From the NCBI GenBank assembly GCA_903822185.1, contig CAIJOA010000002.1, forward strand, positions 1 to 48,519: a stretch of DNA of 48,519 nucleotides, in the 5' to 3' direction. Positions 34,150 to 43,176 of the stretch are shown piece after piece. The position numbers and the translations under genes were made by a program. Origin of the DNA: an uncultured Rhodospirillales bacterium. GTDB taxonomy: Bacteria > Pseudomonadota > Alphaproteobacteria > ATCC43930 > CGMCC-115725. Numbering within the stretch: position 1 is the stretch's first letter; the number at the start of each line of letters is the position of its first letter. The notes beneath the pieces are model-generated. The model was not told where the DNA came from and searched no databases. It saw nothing but the letters and a program-made list of their open reading frames with translations.

Positions 34150-34225
34150 TGGCGTCCCCAAGGGGATTCGAACCCCTGTTACCGCCGTGAAAGGGCAGTG
34201 TCCTAGGCCTCTAGACGATGGGGAC
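34150..34225 (-). tRNA. trnE: tRNA-Glu (anticodon TTC)
   Basis: On the minus strand the gene starts GTCCCCATCGTCTAG and ends with TGGGGAC, G and an encoded CCA. The acceptor stem GTCCCCA/TGGGGAC is perfect. The anticodon loop is CTTTCAC with anticodon TTC. The T arm has GGTTCGAATC. The 76-base length is normal, and all four arms can be drawn. Confidence 0.97.
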
Positions 34226-34237
34226 CCTGACGGCGTT

Positions 34238-34266
34238 GATTTACCGGGCCGGACCCGAGAAATCAA
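34238..34266 (-). promoter_or_regulatory. Sigma70-like promoter for tRNA-Glu
   Basis: On the minus strand, TTGATT (34266-34261) and TAAATC (34243-34238) are spaced by 17 bases, placing the start about seven bases before the tRNA 5' end. The strict position and spacing support the call. Confidence 0.6.
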
Positions 34267-34344
34267 GCCGTTGAGCCATCGAATTGCCGCCGCGACTCGC
34301 CGAGGAACTCGACGGCACCCCGCCCGCCCGTCACTATGCCGCCC

Positions 34345-36285
34345 ATGTGCGGGATAGCAGGCTTATGGGATCGAAACGGGCATAGCGGGCCCGAGGCGCT
34401 GGGAAATACGGTCAAGCGGATGACCGACGCCATGCTGCATCGGGGGCCGGATGCCGGCGATGTCTGGTGCGACGGCCAGGCCGGGCTGGCCCTGGGGCAT
34501 CGTCGCCTGTCGATCGTCGATCTGTCGCCCGCCGGGGCGCAGCCGATGGTCTCGTCCTGCGGCCGGTTCGTCATTTCCTATAACGGCGAAATCTACAACG
34601 CCGGCGAGCTGCGTCCCGAGTTGGAAGCGGCCGGGCGGCGGTTTCGCGGCCATTCCGATACCGAGGTGATCGTCGAGGGCGCGGCGCAGTGGGGCGTCGA
34701 GGCAACGGTCAAACGGATCATCGGCATGTTCGCCATGGCGCTCTGGGACAAGAAAGAGCGGGTGCTTTATCTCGTCCGCGACCGGCTCGGCATCAAGCCG
34801 CTCTATTGGGCCGATTTCAACGGCATGCTGCTGTTCGGGTCCGAGCTGAAGGCCCTGCGCGCGAACCCGAACTGGACGCCTGCGCTCAATCGCGACGCGG
34901 TCGCCTCGTTCCTGCGGCTGATGTACGTCCCCTCGCCCCAGACGATCTATCAAGGCGTCAACAAGCTGTCCCAAGGCACGATCCTGACGGCGCGCGCCGG
35001 GCAAGCGCCGGTGATCACGCCGTACTGGTCGTTGGAAGACGTCGCCCGCCAGGGCCAGGCGTCGCGCTTTACCGGCAGCGAGGATGAAGCCGTCGAGGCG
35101 CTGGATGCGTTGCTCGGCGATGCCGTGCGTCGCCGCATGGTTGCCGACGTACCACTCGGCGCGTTCCTATCTGGCGGCATCGATTCATCGACCGTCGTCG
35201 CGCTGATGCAGGCGAACAACCCGCGCAAGGTGCGGACCTTCTCGATCGGCTTCAACGAGGAAGGCTATAACGAAGCGGTCCATGCCAAAGCCGTCGCCGC
35301 GCATCTCGGCACCGATCATACCGAGCTTTATGTTTCGCCCGAGCGTGCGCAGACGGTGATCCCGCTGCTGCCGGATATGTATGACGAGCCGTTCTCCGAC
35401 GCGTCGCAAATCCCGACGTTTCTGGTTTCGGAAATGACACGCAAGCATGTCACGGTCGCGCTGTCGGGCGATGGCGGCGACGAGGTCTTCGGCGGCTATT
35501 CGAAATATTATCAGATGCGCCGGTTCTTCAATGCGATGGATCGGTTGCCCTCGGCGACGGGGCCAATGGCGGCAGCGGCGATCCGCGCGATGCCGCGCGG
35601 TCTATGGCCCCTTCTCGCCCAGGCCATCCCGGCGAGCAAACGTCCGGCGCAACTCGACGACAAGATGATGAAGCTGGCCGGGGTCCTGGCCGGCGGTAGC
35701 GATAATTTCTATCGCCTCGTCGTGACGCATTGGCCCGAGGCTGAAAAACTCGTCGCCGGTGCGCATGCGCAGCAATTCATCGCCGACGATCCGGGCGCGA
35801 CCGCCTTCATCCATAACCCGATCGAGCGGATGCAGTATCTCGATACGGCGACCTATATGGCTGAGGATATTCTGACCAAGGTCGATCGCGCCTCGATGGC
35901 CGTCGCGCTCGAGGCGCGCGTGCCGTTGATCGATCACCGCGTCGTCGAATTTTCCTGGCATCTGCCGCCGGAATGGAAAGCCTCGCCCGGCCGCAGCAAG
36001 TATTTGCTGCGCCGCGTGCTGGATCGTTATGTCCCGCGCACGCTCATCGATCGGCCGAAGATGGGCTTTGCCGTGCCGATCGATTCATGGCTGCGCGGAC
36101 CTTTGCGTGATTGGGCCGAAAGCCTATTGGACGAAGGACGTTTGCGTGCAGAAGGCGTACTCGATCCGGCGCCGATCCGTGCGAAATGGCGCGAGCATCT
36201 AAACGGGACGCGCAACAATCAATATCTGCTGTGGGACGTCTTGATGTTCCAGGCGTGGAAAGAGCGTTGGCTACCGAACGGCTGA
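34345..36285 (+). CDS. asnB: Asparagine synthase (glutamine-hydrolysing)
   Basis: This is a 646-residue amidotransferase starting at MCGIAGLW, so that Cys2 becomes the N-terminal nucleophile after Met removal; the ATG at 34336 would block this. The N-terminal Ntn glutaminase domain (to about 210) has RLSIVDLSPAGAQPM and SYNGEIYNAGELR. The C-terminal synthetase domain has the PP-loop SGGIDSSTV near 275 and YAEDILTKVD-type residues later. Long AsnB forms like this often occur in exopolysaccharide clusters and modify sugars rather than make free asparagine. Here it converges with an SGNH-like and an MBOAT gene, in line with that. The two 3' ends overlap by 15 bases. Confidence 0.93.
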   Translation: MCGIAGLWDRNGHSGPEALGNTVKRMTDAMLHRGPDAGDVWCDGQAGLALGHRRLSIVDLSPAGAQPMVSSCGRFVISYNGEIYNAGELRPELEAAGRRFRGHSDTEVIVEGAAQWGVEATVKRIIGMFAMALWDKKERVLYLVRDRLGIKPLYWADFNGMLLFGSELKALRANPNWTPALNRDAVASFLRLMYVPSPQTIYQGVNKLSQGTILTARAGQAPVITPYWSLEDVARQGQASRFTGSEDEAVEALDALLGDAVRRRMVADVPLGAFLSGGIDSSTVVALMQANNPRKVRTFSIGFNEEGYNEAVHAKAVAAHLGTDHTELYVSPERAQTVIPLLPDMYDEPFSDASQIPTFLVSEMTRKHVTVALSGDGGDEVFGGYSKYYQMRRFFNAMDRLPSATGPMAAAAIRAMPRGLWPLLAQAIPASKRPAQLDDKMMKLAGVLAGGSDNFYRLVVTHWPEAEKLVAGAHAQQFIADDPGATAFIHNPIERMQYLDTATYMAEDILTKVDRASMAVALEARVPLIDHRVVEFSWHLPPEWKASPGRSKYLLRRVLDRYVPRTLIDRPKMGFAVPIDSWLRGPLRDWAESLLDEGRLRAEGVLDPAPIRAKWREHLNGTRNNQYLLWDVLMFQAWKERWLPNG

Positions 36286-37356
36286 CGAAAGCGTAATCGG
36301 CAATTCGACGCCGAAACCGCTCTGGTGCCGCAGCATCTGCGCCAGCATCACATCGCCGAGCGCCGGTTTGTAGTGACCTGGTTCCCAATACCAACGCATC
36401 GTGCCGTTCGATGCTGTCGGCACTGCTTCGTTCGCGTAGCTGCTGTAGCCGCTGAAATCATAAAGTTCGGTCTCGGTGGCGGTTCCACTCAGTGCGATCG
36501 TACGCGTGACGGCTTCCTTCCAGGCGGCGAAGCTTGGGTCCAATCCGACATCGTGCATCACGTCGAGAAATTGAGCGTGATACGGATGAATCACCATCAC
36601 CAGATGAAGGTGATGTGACGATGTCAGTTCGATAATCTCTTTCAGATCGGCGAAAGCCTGATTGTCGCGTGTATCGGCGAAATCGATATGCTGCGCGGGC
36701 ACAAGGCCACGCCGGATCGGCGCCAGTTTTTGTGCGAACAAACCGGCATAGCCGACACGGCTGACATAGAGATTGTTCTCGTGCAGCGGATCGAAGCCGT
36801 CGGCCCGCATCGTCACGCCGTTGGTACGGTCCTGGCCCAACAATGTTGCGACGCTGTCTTCCAACGCCGAGATGGTCATGGTCGCCGGAATGATATCGCG
36901 CCACGACGCAGCGGCTTCGTCGGGCCGATGCGCGCTGACTTTGCCGGCATAGAGGAAATCGGGGAAATCGAGACCGAGGATCACCGTCTCGACGCCGCCT
37001 TTGGCGAGCGCCGAGCGCAGCATCGTCACGGCATGATCGAGCTGCGCCCCGGCGAAGGCGCCATTGAAGACCGGCTTCATCGCGTCGGGGAACGCATCGC
37101 TGTTGGGATCGAAGCCGACCTGCATGCGCGAATTGCCGAGCAGCAGCGTGCGCGGCGTCGCGCGCGCGATCATATGCGTCTCGGCCATTTTGCCTTGCTG
37201 ATAGATGCGCGGCTTGGTCTCGTTGATGCCGGCGATATCGGGTGTACCGAAGACACGATACGGGTCGGCGACGACGCAGATCCCGGCCAGCACGGCGGCG
37301 CAGAACATCGCTGCGCCGGCGAACCAAATCAGATATTGTTTTGGCGTCATCGTCAT
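36271..37356 (-). CDS. SGNH-like membrane-anchored protein paired with MBOAT
   Basis: This is a 361-residue protein from the ATG at 37356, which overlaps the MBOAT stop by one base (TGATG). A second ATG two codons on is also possible. The N terminus has one hydrophobic segment (YLIWFAGAAMFCAAVLAGICVV). The soluble part contains RTLLLGNSRMQVGFDP, an SGNH/GDSL-like first block with Ser, and a late block with WYWEPGHYKP. The arrangement resembles AlgJ/AlgX-type partners of MBOAT acyltransferases that O-acetylate polysaccharides. I infer that role from the neighbour and the motif. It overlaps the 3' end of asnB by 15 bases. Confidence 0.75.
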   Translation of the reverse strand: MTMTPKQYLIWFAGAAMFCAAVLAGICVVADPYRVFGTPDIAGINETKPRIYQQGKMAETHMIARATPRTLLLGNSRMQVGFDPNSDAFPDAMKPVFNGAFAGAQLDHAVTMLRSALAKGGVETVILGLDFPDFLYAGKVSAHRPDEAAASWRDIIPATMTISALEDSVATLLGQDRTNGVTMRADGFDPLHENNLYVSRVGYAGLFAQKLAPIRRGLVPAQHIDFADTRDNQAFADLKEIIELTSSHHLHLVMVIHPYHAQFLDVMHDVGLDPSFAAWKEAVTRTIALSGTATETELYDFSGYSSYANEAVPTASNGTMRWYWEPGHYKPALGDVMLAQMLRHQSGFGVELPITLSSAVR

Positions 37357-38908
37357 CAGAATTGCCAATAGAGGAATTCGCCCGCGCGCGAGATCGACAG
37401 CACGCCGATCACCCCGGCGAGTGCAGCGGCGCACGCCCAGAACCGCGAGCCCTGCCAAGCGAAACGTTGCGCCAGCCAGCTATAGCCGAGCTTAGGCATA
37501 TCCAGCGCCGGCTCGACCCGCGCCATCAGTTGCGCGACGTTTGGCAGGAACAGCACAATCGCCATCAAGACGACGATCCATTCGACGCTCATGATTAACG
37601 CTGTGCCCGAGCTGTCGTCGAAGCGAATGTGAAGCAGGTCGATGATCGGCGCGAAACTGCCGGCCATCGCCGCCAAGCCCGACGGCAAGGCGATGCCGTT
37701 CTGACCGGCCATGGCGCGCAGCATGGCGAAGCCGCTGGTGAAATCGGATGCGCGGAAAAACACCCAGGCGACGATCACGGCGAGGAACGTCACAGCCCAG
37801 CATAGGATTTGACCGAGACGCGTTTCCTGTGCGGCGGCCAATCGCGGCGCGCGCGAAGCGACGTTACGCCAAAGATGATTGGTGACGAGATACCCGCCAT
37901 GGAGACCACCCCAAGCGACAAAGCTCCAACTCGCGCCGTGCCACAGACCGCCGAGCAGCATCGTCAGCATGAGATTGACGTAGCGTCGGACGGTACCCGT
38001 GCGGCTACCGCCCAAGGGGATGTAGAGATAATCGCGCAGAAAACGCGAGAGTGTCATGTGCCAGCAGCGCCAGAACTCGATGATGCTGCGCGCCTTGTAG
38101 GGCGAGAAGAAATTGAGCGGCAGGGTGATGCCGAAGCAACGCGCGATGCCGATCGCCATGTCGGAATAGCCGGAGAAATCGAAATAGAGTTGCAGCGTAT
38201 AAGCCAGCGCACCCGTCCAAGCCCGAAGCAGGTCGAGGCTTTCGCCACGCGCCGCCGCTGCAAACACATCGTTGGCGTATGGGGCGATGCCGTCGGCAAG
38301 GAAGGTCTTTTTGCAAAGCCCCAGCGCGAAGATCGTCAGGCCGATGGCGATGTCCTGATGTCGCGCGGCTTGCCGTCCGACATCGCGAAGCTGCGGCAGG
38401 ATTTCGCTGGCGCGCAGGATCGGCCCGGCGACCAGGCGCGGGAAGAACACGACAAAGAAGCTGTAATGCAGGAAATCGCGTTCGGCGCGGGTGCCGCGGT
38501 TCACGTCAACGAGGTAACCGATCTGCTCGAAGGTGAAGAACGAGATGCCAAGCGGCAAGATGATCGCGCCGATGCCGATCCCAGCGCCGAACCAGGCATC
38601 GAGATTGGCGACGAAGAAGCCGAGATATTTGAACCCGCCCAGTACCGCGAGATTGGGGCAATGCCGCCGGCCAAGAACAGGCGTTTGGCTCTGCCCCGTT
38701 CGATCGCGAGGCCGAGGGTGTAATTCGCAGCGACCGAAGCGGCCAGCAGCCCGACAAAGCGCCAGTCCCACCAAGCGTAAAAGAACACCGAGGAAGCGAC
38801 GATCGCGACATGCGCGGCGCGGGTCCATCCCCGCGCGGCGAGCAGGTGATAGAGCAGAAGGCTCGCGGGGAAAAACGCGAACACGAAGATGTAGGAATTG
38901 AATAGCAC
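37356..38908 (-). pseudogene. MBOAT-family polysaccharide O-acetyltransferase, one-base frameshift
   Basis: The N-terminal half is in the frame from the GTG at 38908 (MLFNSYIFVFAFFPASLLLY, then RAKRLFLAGGIA). The remainder is in the next frame (NLAVLGGFKYLGFF, FFTFEQIGYLVDV, YSDMAIGIARCFG, EFWRCWHMTLSRFLRDYLYIPLGG). The conserved MBOAT His lies in GGLWHGASW. The switch falls at the four G's at 38655-38658; one more base there gives a continuous 517-residue protein of normal length. Such proteins carry acetyl groups across the inner membrane with an AlgJ/AlgX-like partner, here the next gene. Whether this is decay or a read error cannot be told from the sequence. Confidence 0.85.
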
Positions 38909-39014
38909 GCTTTGACAATATTTATTGTTATAAGCGTAGTCAATTCAAATACAAATAAAGGAAACTTTTATATTGGTTAAATTAACCAAGAATAGATAAA
39001 GTAATTAAGATTAA
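38909..39014. promoter_or_regulatory. AT-rich intergenic island with two palindromes and candidate promoter
   Basis: This is an unusually AT-rich spacer between recJ and the MBOAT gene. On the minus strand, TTGACT (38943-38938) and TATTGT (38920-38915) are spaced by 17 bases, placing the start very near the GTG of the MBOAT gene. A perfect palindrome ACAATA-AA-TATTGT (minus strand, 38915-38928) covers that -10. A second perfect palindrome TTGGTTAA-A-TTAACCAA spans 38973-38989. These look like operator sites. Confidence 0.5.
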
Positions 39015-40805
39015 TTAACTGCGTGCCACCGCGACATCGTCGATCAAAAGCTGAACACCGTTGCGGCCCTGCCAGTTGTCGGCCCGCAAATGGCCGGCAA
39101 GATGAAAGCTCGCGCCCTGGGCGTTGAGCAACGCCGGACCGATACCGATATCCGTCGATCCTTCACGCGGGGCATCGAGAACGCGGAAGGCGATCGCCTT
39201 CAAACGCGCACCGCCCCCGCCATCGCCGAAGATGCAGCGGACATGGGCGCCGCCGACGATGTCGGCTTTGATCACGCGTACGTTCGGGATGACAAAGCGC
39301 GGTTCAGAATTGCCGGTGCCGAAAGGGCCGAGTTGGTCGAGCACTTCGGTCAGGTCGGGCGTCGCCGCGGCACAAGCGATCGAACCGTCGATACGCAATT
39401 CGGAGACCGGTTCGTCATTACCAAGTGCCTCGGCCGCGCGCGCCATGAGGAAATCGCGGAACGCATCCAGCTTGGCTTCCTCGACCGTGAAGCCGGCCGC
39501 CATCGCGTGACCACCGCCATTGATCAGCAGGCCCGCTTGCTGCGCCGCCAGCACAGCTGGCCCGAGCGCCAAACCGGGAACCGAGCGCCCAGACCCGCGA
39601 CCGACACCATCCGACAGCGCGACGACACACGCCGGACGGTTGAACCGGTCCTTGAGCCGGCTGGCGACGATCCCGATGACACCAGGATGCCATCCCTGCC
39701 CTGAGGCAACAATCAGTGGTCCAATACCGCTGCGCTCGACCTGTTCGATGGCGGCGGCGAGAACGCCCGCCTCGATCGCGCGGCGTTCGGCATTGAGGAC
39801 ATGAAGATGTTCCGCGAGGCCGCGCGCCTCGTCGGGATCGTCGGTCGAGAGCAAGCGGCTCCCGAGATCGGACGCACCGACACGCCCACCGGCATTGACG
39901 CGCGGACCGAGAATGAATCCGGCGTGATAGGCATCGAGTTTTTCGCCGACGGCCGCCGCATCGCTCAGCGCAGCGATGCCGATATTGCCGCGGCGGCGCA
40001 TCACCTTAAGCCCTTGCGTGACAAGCGCGCGATTGACACCGGTGAGCGGAACGATGTCGCAAATCGTGCCGAGGGCGACGAGGTCGAGCCATTGCACCAG
40101 ATCGGGCGCGGGCCGCGTCGCATACCAGCCGGCCTCGCGCAACGCGCGATTGACGCCGGCAACGAGGAGGAACGTCACGCCGACAGCAGCGAGCACGCCA
40201 TGCGGGCTGCTCTCATCGATGCGGTTTGGATTGACGACGGCCACTGCGGGCGGAATGGACGGCTCGCCGAGATGATGATCGACGACGATGACGTCGAGCT
40301 TCGCTGCCGCAGCGGCGCCAAGCGGAACATGCGAGGTGATGCCGCAATCGACCGTGACGACAAGGCTCGCTCCCTGCGCCTGCAGCTTCAATAGTGCCGC
40401 CGTGTTCGGGCCATATCCTTCGCGTTGCCGGTCGGGGATATAAACGATGGCGTGTGCGCCGACCGATTCAAAAAATCGTTTCAGCAATGCCGACGAGGTC
40501 GCGCCATCGACATCGTAATCGCCGAACACGGCAATCGTTTCGCCGGTTCGGATCGCATGGACTAGACGCTCGACTGCGCGGTCCATGTCTTTCAGATGCG
40601 ACGGATCGGGCAGACAATCGCGAATGGTCGGGGCGAGGAAACGTTCGCATTCATCCTCGCCGATGCCGCGTCCGGCGAGCAGCCGGCCGACGATCTCGGG
40701 GAAACCGAAACGCTGCGCCAAAGAAAGTCCGGTGCGGCTATCGCCGTCCCGTGGCCGCCAGCGGCGGCCTGAAAGCGAGCGTTCGACCCCGAGAACAGTC
40801 TCCAT
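39015..40805 (-). CDS. recJ: Single-stranded-DNA-specific exonuclease RecJ
   Basis: This is a 596-residue 5'-3' exonuclease used in recombination repair and mismatch correction. It has the DHH phosphoesterase core: FGDYDVDGATSS near residue 97, and the DHH motif in VVDHHLGE near 171. A DHHA1 domain around 380-470 (GGGHAMAAGFTV) and a C-terminal OB-like domain follow. The ATG at 40805 overlaps the glpX stop by one base (TAATG), showing translational coupling. The order hom-glpX-recJ is conserved in alphaproteobacteria. The stop lies next to the AT-rich island. Confidence 0.95.
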   Translation of the reverse strand: METVLGVERSLSGRRWRPRDGDSRTGLSLAQRFGFPEIVGRLLAGRGIGEDECERFLAPTIRDCLPDPSHLKDMDRAVERLVHAIRTGETIAVFGDYDVDGATSSALLKRFFESVGAHAIVYIPDRQREGYGPNTAALLKLQAQGASLVVTVDCGITSHVPLGAAAAAKLDVIVVDHHLGEPSIPPAVAVVNPNRIDESSPHGVLAAVGVTFLLVAGVNRALREAGWYATRPAPDLVQWLDLVALGTICDIVPLTGVNRALVTQGLKVMRRRGNIGIAALSDAAAVGEKLDAYHAGFILGPRVNAGGRVGASDLGSRLLSTDDPDEARGLAEHLHVLNAERRAIEAGVLAAAIEQVERSGIGPLIVASGQGWHPGVIGIVASRLKDRFNRPACVVALSDGVGRGSGRSVPGLALGPAVLAAQQAGLLINGGGHAMAAGFTVEEAKLDAFRDFLMARAAEALGNDEPVSELRIDGSIACAAATPDLTEVLDQLGPFGTGNSEPRFVIPNVRVIKADIVGGAHVRCIFGDGGGGARLKAIAFRVLDAPREGSTDIGIGPALLNAQGASFHLAGHLRADNWQGRNGVQLLIDDVAVARS

Positions 40806-41776
40806 TAAAAGCCGGGCTTGCGCGTGCTGTTATGCGTCGCGTCGATGATGCGGACGGTGCCGGTCTTCGAGCGCATGACGATCGATTGCGTCGTGAGGCC
40901 GCCGGGGAAATGGCGAATGCCTTGCAGCATGTTGCCGGAAGTGACGCCGGTTGCGGCGAACATGACATCGCCCTTGGCGAGATCGAGCAAACCGTATTTG
41001 CGATTGAGGTCTTTGACACCCCACTTCGCTGCGCGCGACTTTTCGTCGTCGTTGCGGAACAACAGACGCGCTTGCATATGGCCACCGATGCAACGCAGCG
41101 CCGCTGCCGCGAGAACGCCTTCCGGCGCGCCGCCCGAGCCGAGATACAAATCGACGCCGCTATCCGGGCGCGAGGTTGCGATGACACCGCTGACGTCGCC
41201 ATCCGAGATCAACATGATGCGTGCGCCGGCTTCGCGAACCTTGGCGATAAGTTCGGCGTGACGCGGACGATCGAGGATGCAGACGACGAGGTCAGAGACA
41301 TCGACCTTCTTCACCTTGGACAAGGCTTTGAGGTTGGTTGCCGGCGTTTCGTCGATATCGACGATCTCGCCAAGGCCGCCACCGATGGCGATCTTGTCCA
41401 TATAGACGTCGGGCGCATTGAGGAAACCGCCGGCCTCTGCCATGGCGATGACCGCGAGCGCGTTCTGTCCACCCTTGGCGGTGATCGTCGTGCCTTCCAA
41501 TGGGTCAAGCGCGATATCGATCTTCGGTCCCTGCCCGGTACCGACCTTCTCGCCGATATACAGCATCGGCGCTTCGTCGCGTTCGCCTTCACCGATGACG
41601 ACCGTACCGTCGATCGTCAGACCGTTAAGCGCTTGGCGCATCGCATCGACGGCGGCTTGATCGGCAGCCTTCTCGTCACCACGGCCCATCAGCTTCGATG
41701 CGGCCAATGCCGCTGCTTCGGTGACGCGCACGGCTTCGAGCGCCAAATTGCGGTCCATCGTTCCGTTCTCACTCAC
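40805..41776 (-). CDS. glpX: Class II fructose-1,6-bisphosphatase
   Basis: This is a 323-residue gluconeogenic enzyme that hydrolyses fructose 1,6-bisphosphate in the cytoplasm. Metal and phosphate residues are seen in GEGERDEAPMLYIGE (about 62-76) and DPLEGTT starting at residue 91. ILDRPRH (near 160) and GSGGAPEGVLAAAALRC are also GlpX hallmarks. The gene starts 11 bases after the homoserine dehydrogenase stop and overlaps recJ by one base. A gluconeogenic role or a Calvin-type sedoheptulose bisphosphatase activity cannot be separated here. Confidence 0.95.
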   Translation of the reverse strand: MSENGTMDRNLALEAVRVTEAAALAASKLMGRGDEKAADQAAVDAMRQALNGLTIDGTVVIGEGERDEAPMLYIGEKVGTGQGPKIDIALDPLEGTTITAKGGQNALAVIAMAEAGGFLNAPDVYMDKIAIGGGLGEIVDIDETPATNLKALSKVKKVDVSDLVVCILDRPRHAELIAKVREAGARIMLISDGDVSGVIATSRPDSGVDLYLGSGGAPEGVLAAAALRCIGGHMQARLLFRNDDEKSRAAKWGVKDLNRKYGLLDLAKGDVMFAATGVTSGNMLQGIRHFPGGLTTQSIVMRSKTGTVRIIDATHNSTRKPGF

Positions 41777-41787
41777 GCGTTCTCTCC

Positions 41788-43080
41788 TTATAAATTCTCT
41801 ACGCGGATCATCCGCGGCGGTTCCAGCACCGTATTCAAAGCTTGAATGCGATCGAGGGCGCGCACCATGGCGGCTTCTTCGGTCACATGCGTTGTCAGCA
41901 CAACAGGCACGGCATCGACCGACGAACGGCCATGTTGCAGCATCTGCTCCATCGACACCGATTCATCGCGCAGCGCCGCTGCGATATCAGCAATGACGCC
42001 AGGACGATCGACGACCATAAGACGGATGTAATAAGCGCCGGTGTGACGCGCGATCGGCGCATTGGGTAAATGCTGCAAAGCAGTGGCCGGCACACCGAAG
42101 CCCGGCGCGCCTCGGCCCGCTGCGATGTCGAGCACGTCGGCCATCACGGCTGATGCCGTTGGTTCGGCGCCCGCGCCGCGGCCTTCAAGCGTGATGCGGC
42201 CGACGAAATCGCCTTCGACGACCACGGCATTGAAGACGCCTTCGACATGCGCGATCGAGGCAGACAAAGGAATCATGCAGGGATGAACCCGCTGCTCCAA
42301 CCCATGTTCGGTCAGCCGCGCGAGGCCGAGCAGTTTGATGCGATAGCCAAGTTCCTGCGCGAAGGCGATATCGACCGCGGTCACATGACGAATGCCTTCG
42401 ACATGCACCGCGTTGAAATCGACCGCGTTGCCGAACGCGACGGCGGCGAGCAGCGATAGCTTATGCGCTGCGTCGATGCCGTCGATATCGAAGCTCGGAT
42501 CGGCCTCGGCATAGCCGAGTTCCTGTGCTTCCTTCAGGACGGCGGCGAAGTCGCGCTTGGTCTCGCGCATCTGCGACAGGATGTAGTTGCAGGTGCCGTT
42601 GAGGATGCCGCAGACGGCCTGGACGCGATTGGCCGCAATGCCTTCGCGCAATGCCTTGAGAATGGGAATGCCGCCGGCAACCGCCGCCTCGAAACCCAAG
42701 GCCACACCTTTGCGCTCGGCCAGCGTCGCCAGCTCGGCGCCATGATGCGCGAGCAAAGCTTTATTGGCCGTGACGACGGATTTGCCGTTCTCGAGCGCCG
42801 TGGTGACGACCTTGCGGGCGATGCCGTCACTGCCGCCGATGAGTTCGATCACCAGATCGACATTGGGCAATGAGGCCAGCGCCGCCGCATCGTCGTGCCA
42901 CGCGGCTGATCCCAGATCGACCGGACGCTTGCGGGCGCGGTCCCGCGAAGAAACGGCGACAAGTTCGAGTTTACGGCCGGCGCGATGTTCCAGCAGCGCG
43001 GCGTTCTTCTGCAACAAGCCGACAACGCCGGCTCCGACAGTTCCTAGTCCGGCGATGGCTATTCTGAGTGGCGGTTTCAT
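41788..43080 (-). CDS. hom: Homoserine dehydrogenase
   Basis: This enzyme reduces aspartate semialdehyde to homoserine, a branch point to threonine and methionine. From the ATG at 43080 the protein has 430 residues; the in-frame ATG at 43170 adds 30 unlikely residues. The NAD(P)-binding motif is AIAGLGTVGAGVVG (about 8-20). The conserved NGTCNYILSQM and YAEADPSFDIDGIDAAHK segments are typical. A C-terminal ACT domain (about 350-425, YIRLMVVDRPGVIADIAAAL) suggests feedback by threonine. It is followed 11 bases later by glpX. I looked for a SAM-II-like leader and did not see one. Confidence 0.96.
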   Translation of the reverse strand: MKPPLRIAIAGLGTVGAGVVGLLQKNAALLEHRAGRKLELVAVSSRDRARKRPVDLGSAAWHDDAAALASLPNVDLVIELIGGSDGIARKVVTTALENGKSVVTANKALLAHHGAELATLAERKGVALGFEAAVAGGIPILKALREGIAANRVQAVCGILNGTCNYILSQMRETKRDFAAVLKEAQELGYAEADPSFDIDGIDAAHKLSLLAAVAFGNAVDFNAVHVEGIRHVTAVDIAFAQELGYRIKLLGLARLTEHGLEQRVHPCMIPLSASIAHVEGVFNAVVVEGDFVGRITLEGRGAGAEPTASAVMADVLDIAAGRGAPGFGVPATALQHLPNAPIARHTGAYYIRLMVVDRPGVIADIAAALRDESVSMEQMLQHGRSSVDAVPVVLTTHVTEEAAMVRALDRIQALNTVLEPPRMIRVENL

Positions 43081-43176
43081 GAATACGGTATGCGAAGTGT
43101 CGGGGAAAATGAACAGGCCGGGAACGGTCAGCCGATGCCGCAGGGTGCGACAGATTCGGTGCCCTGGCAACCCAAC

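Noticed and set aside
33976-34357. Open frames on both strands spanning the tRNA-Glu gene
   Set aside because: These are translations of the tRNA itself and its flank. Such frames are a known artefact around tRNA genes and have no ribosome site or family match.
40394-41845. 483-residue open frame opposite recJ and glpX
   Set aside because: It overlaps two conserved genes on the other strand completely and has low-complexity Arg/His composition.
42981-43176. SAM-II or threonine-attenuator-like leader upstream of hom
   Set aside because: I looked for a conserved riboswitch core or a Thr-rich leader peptide in the region and found neither.
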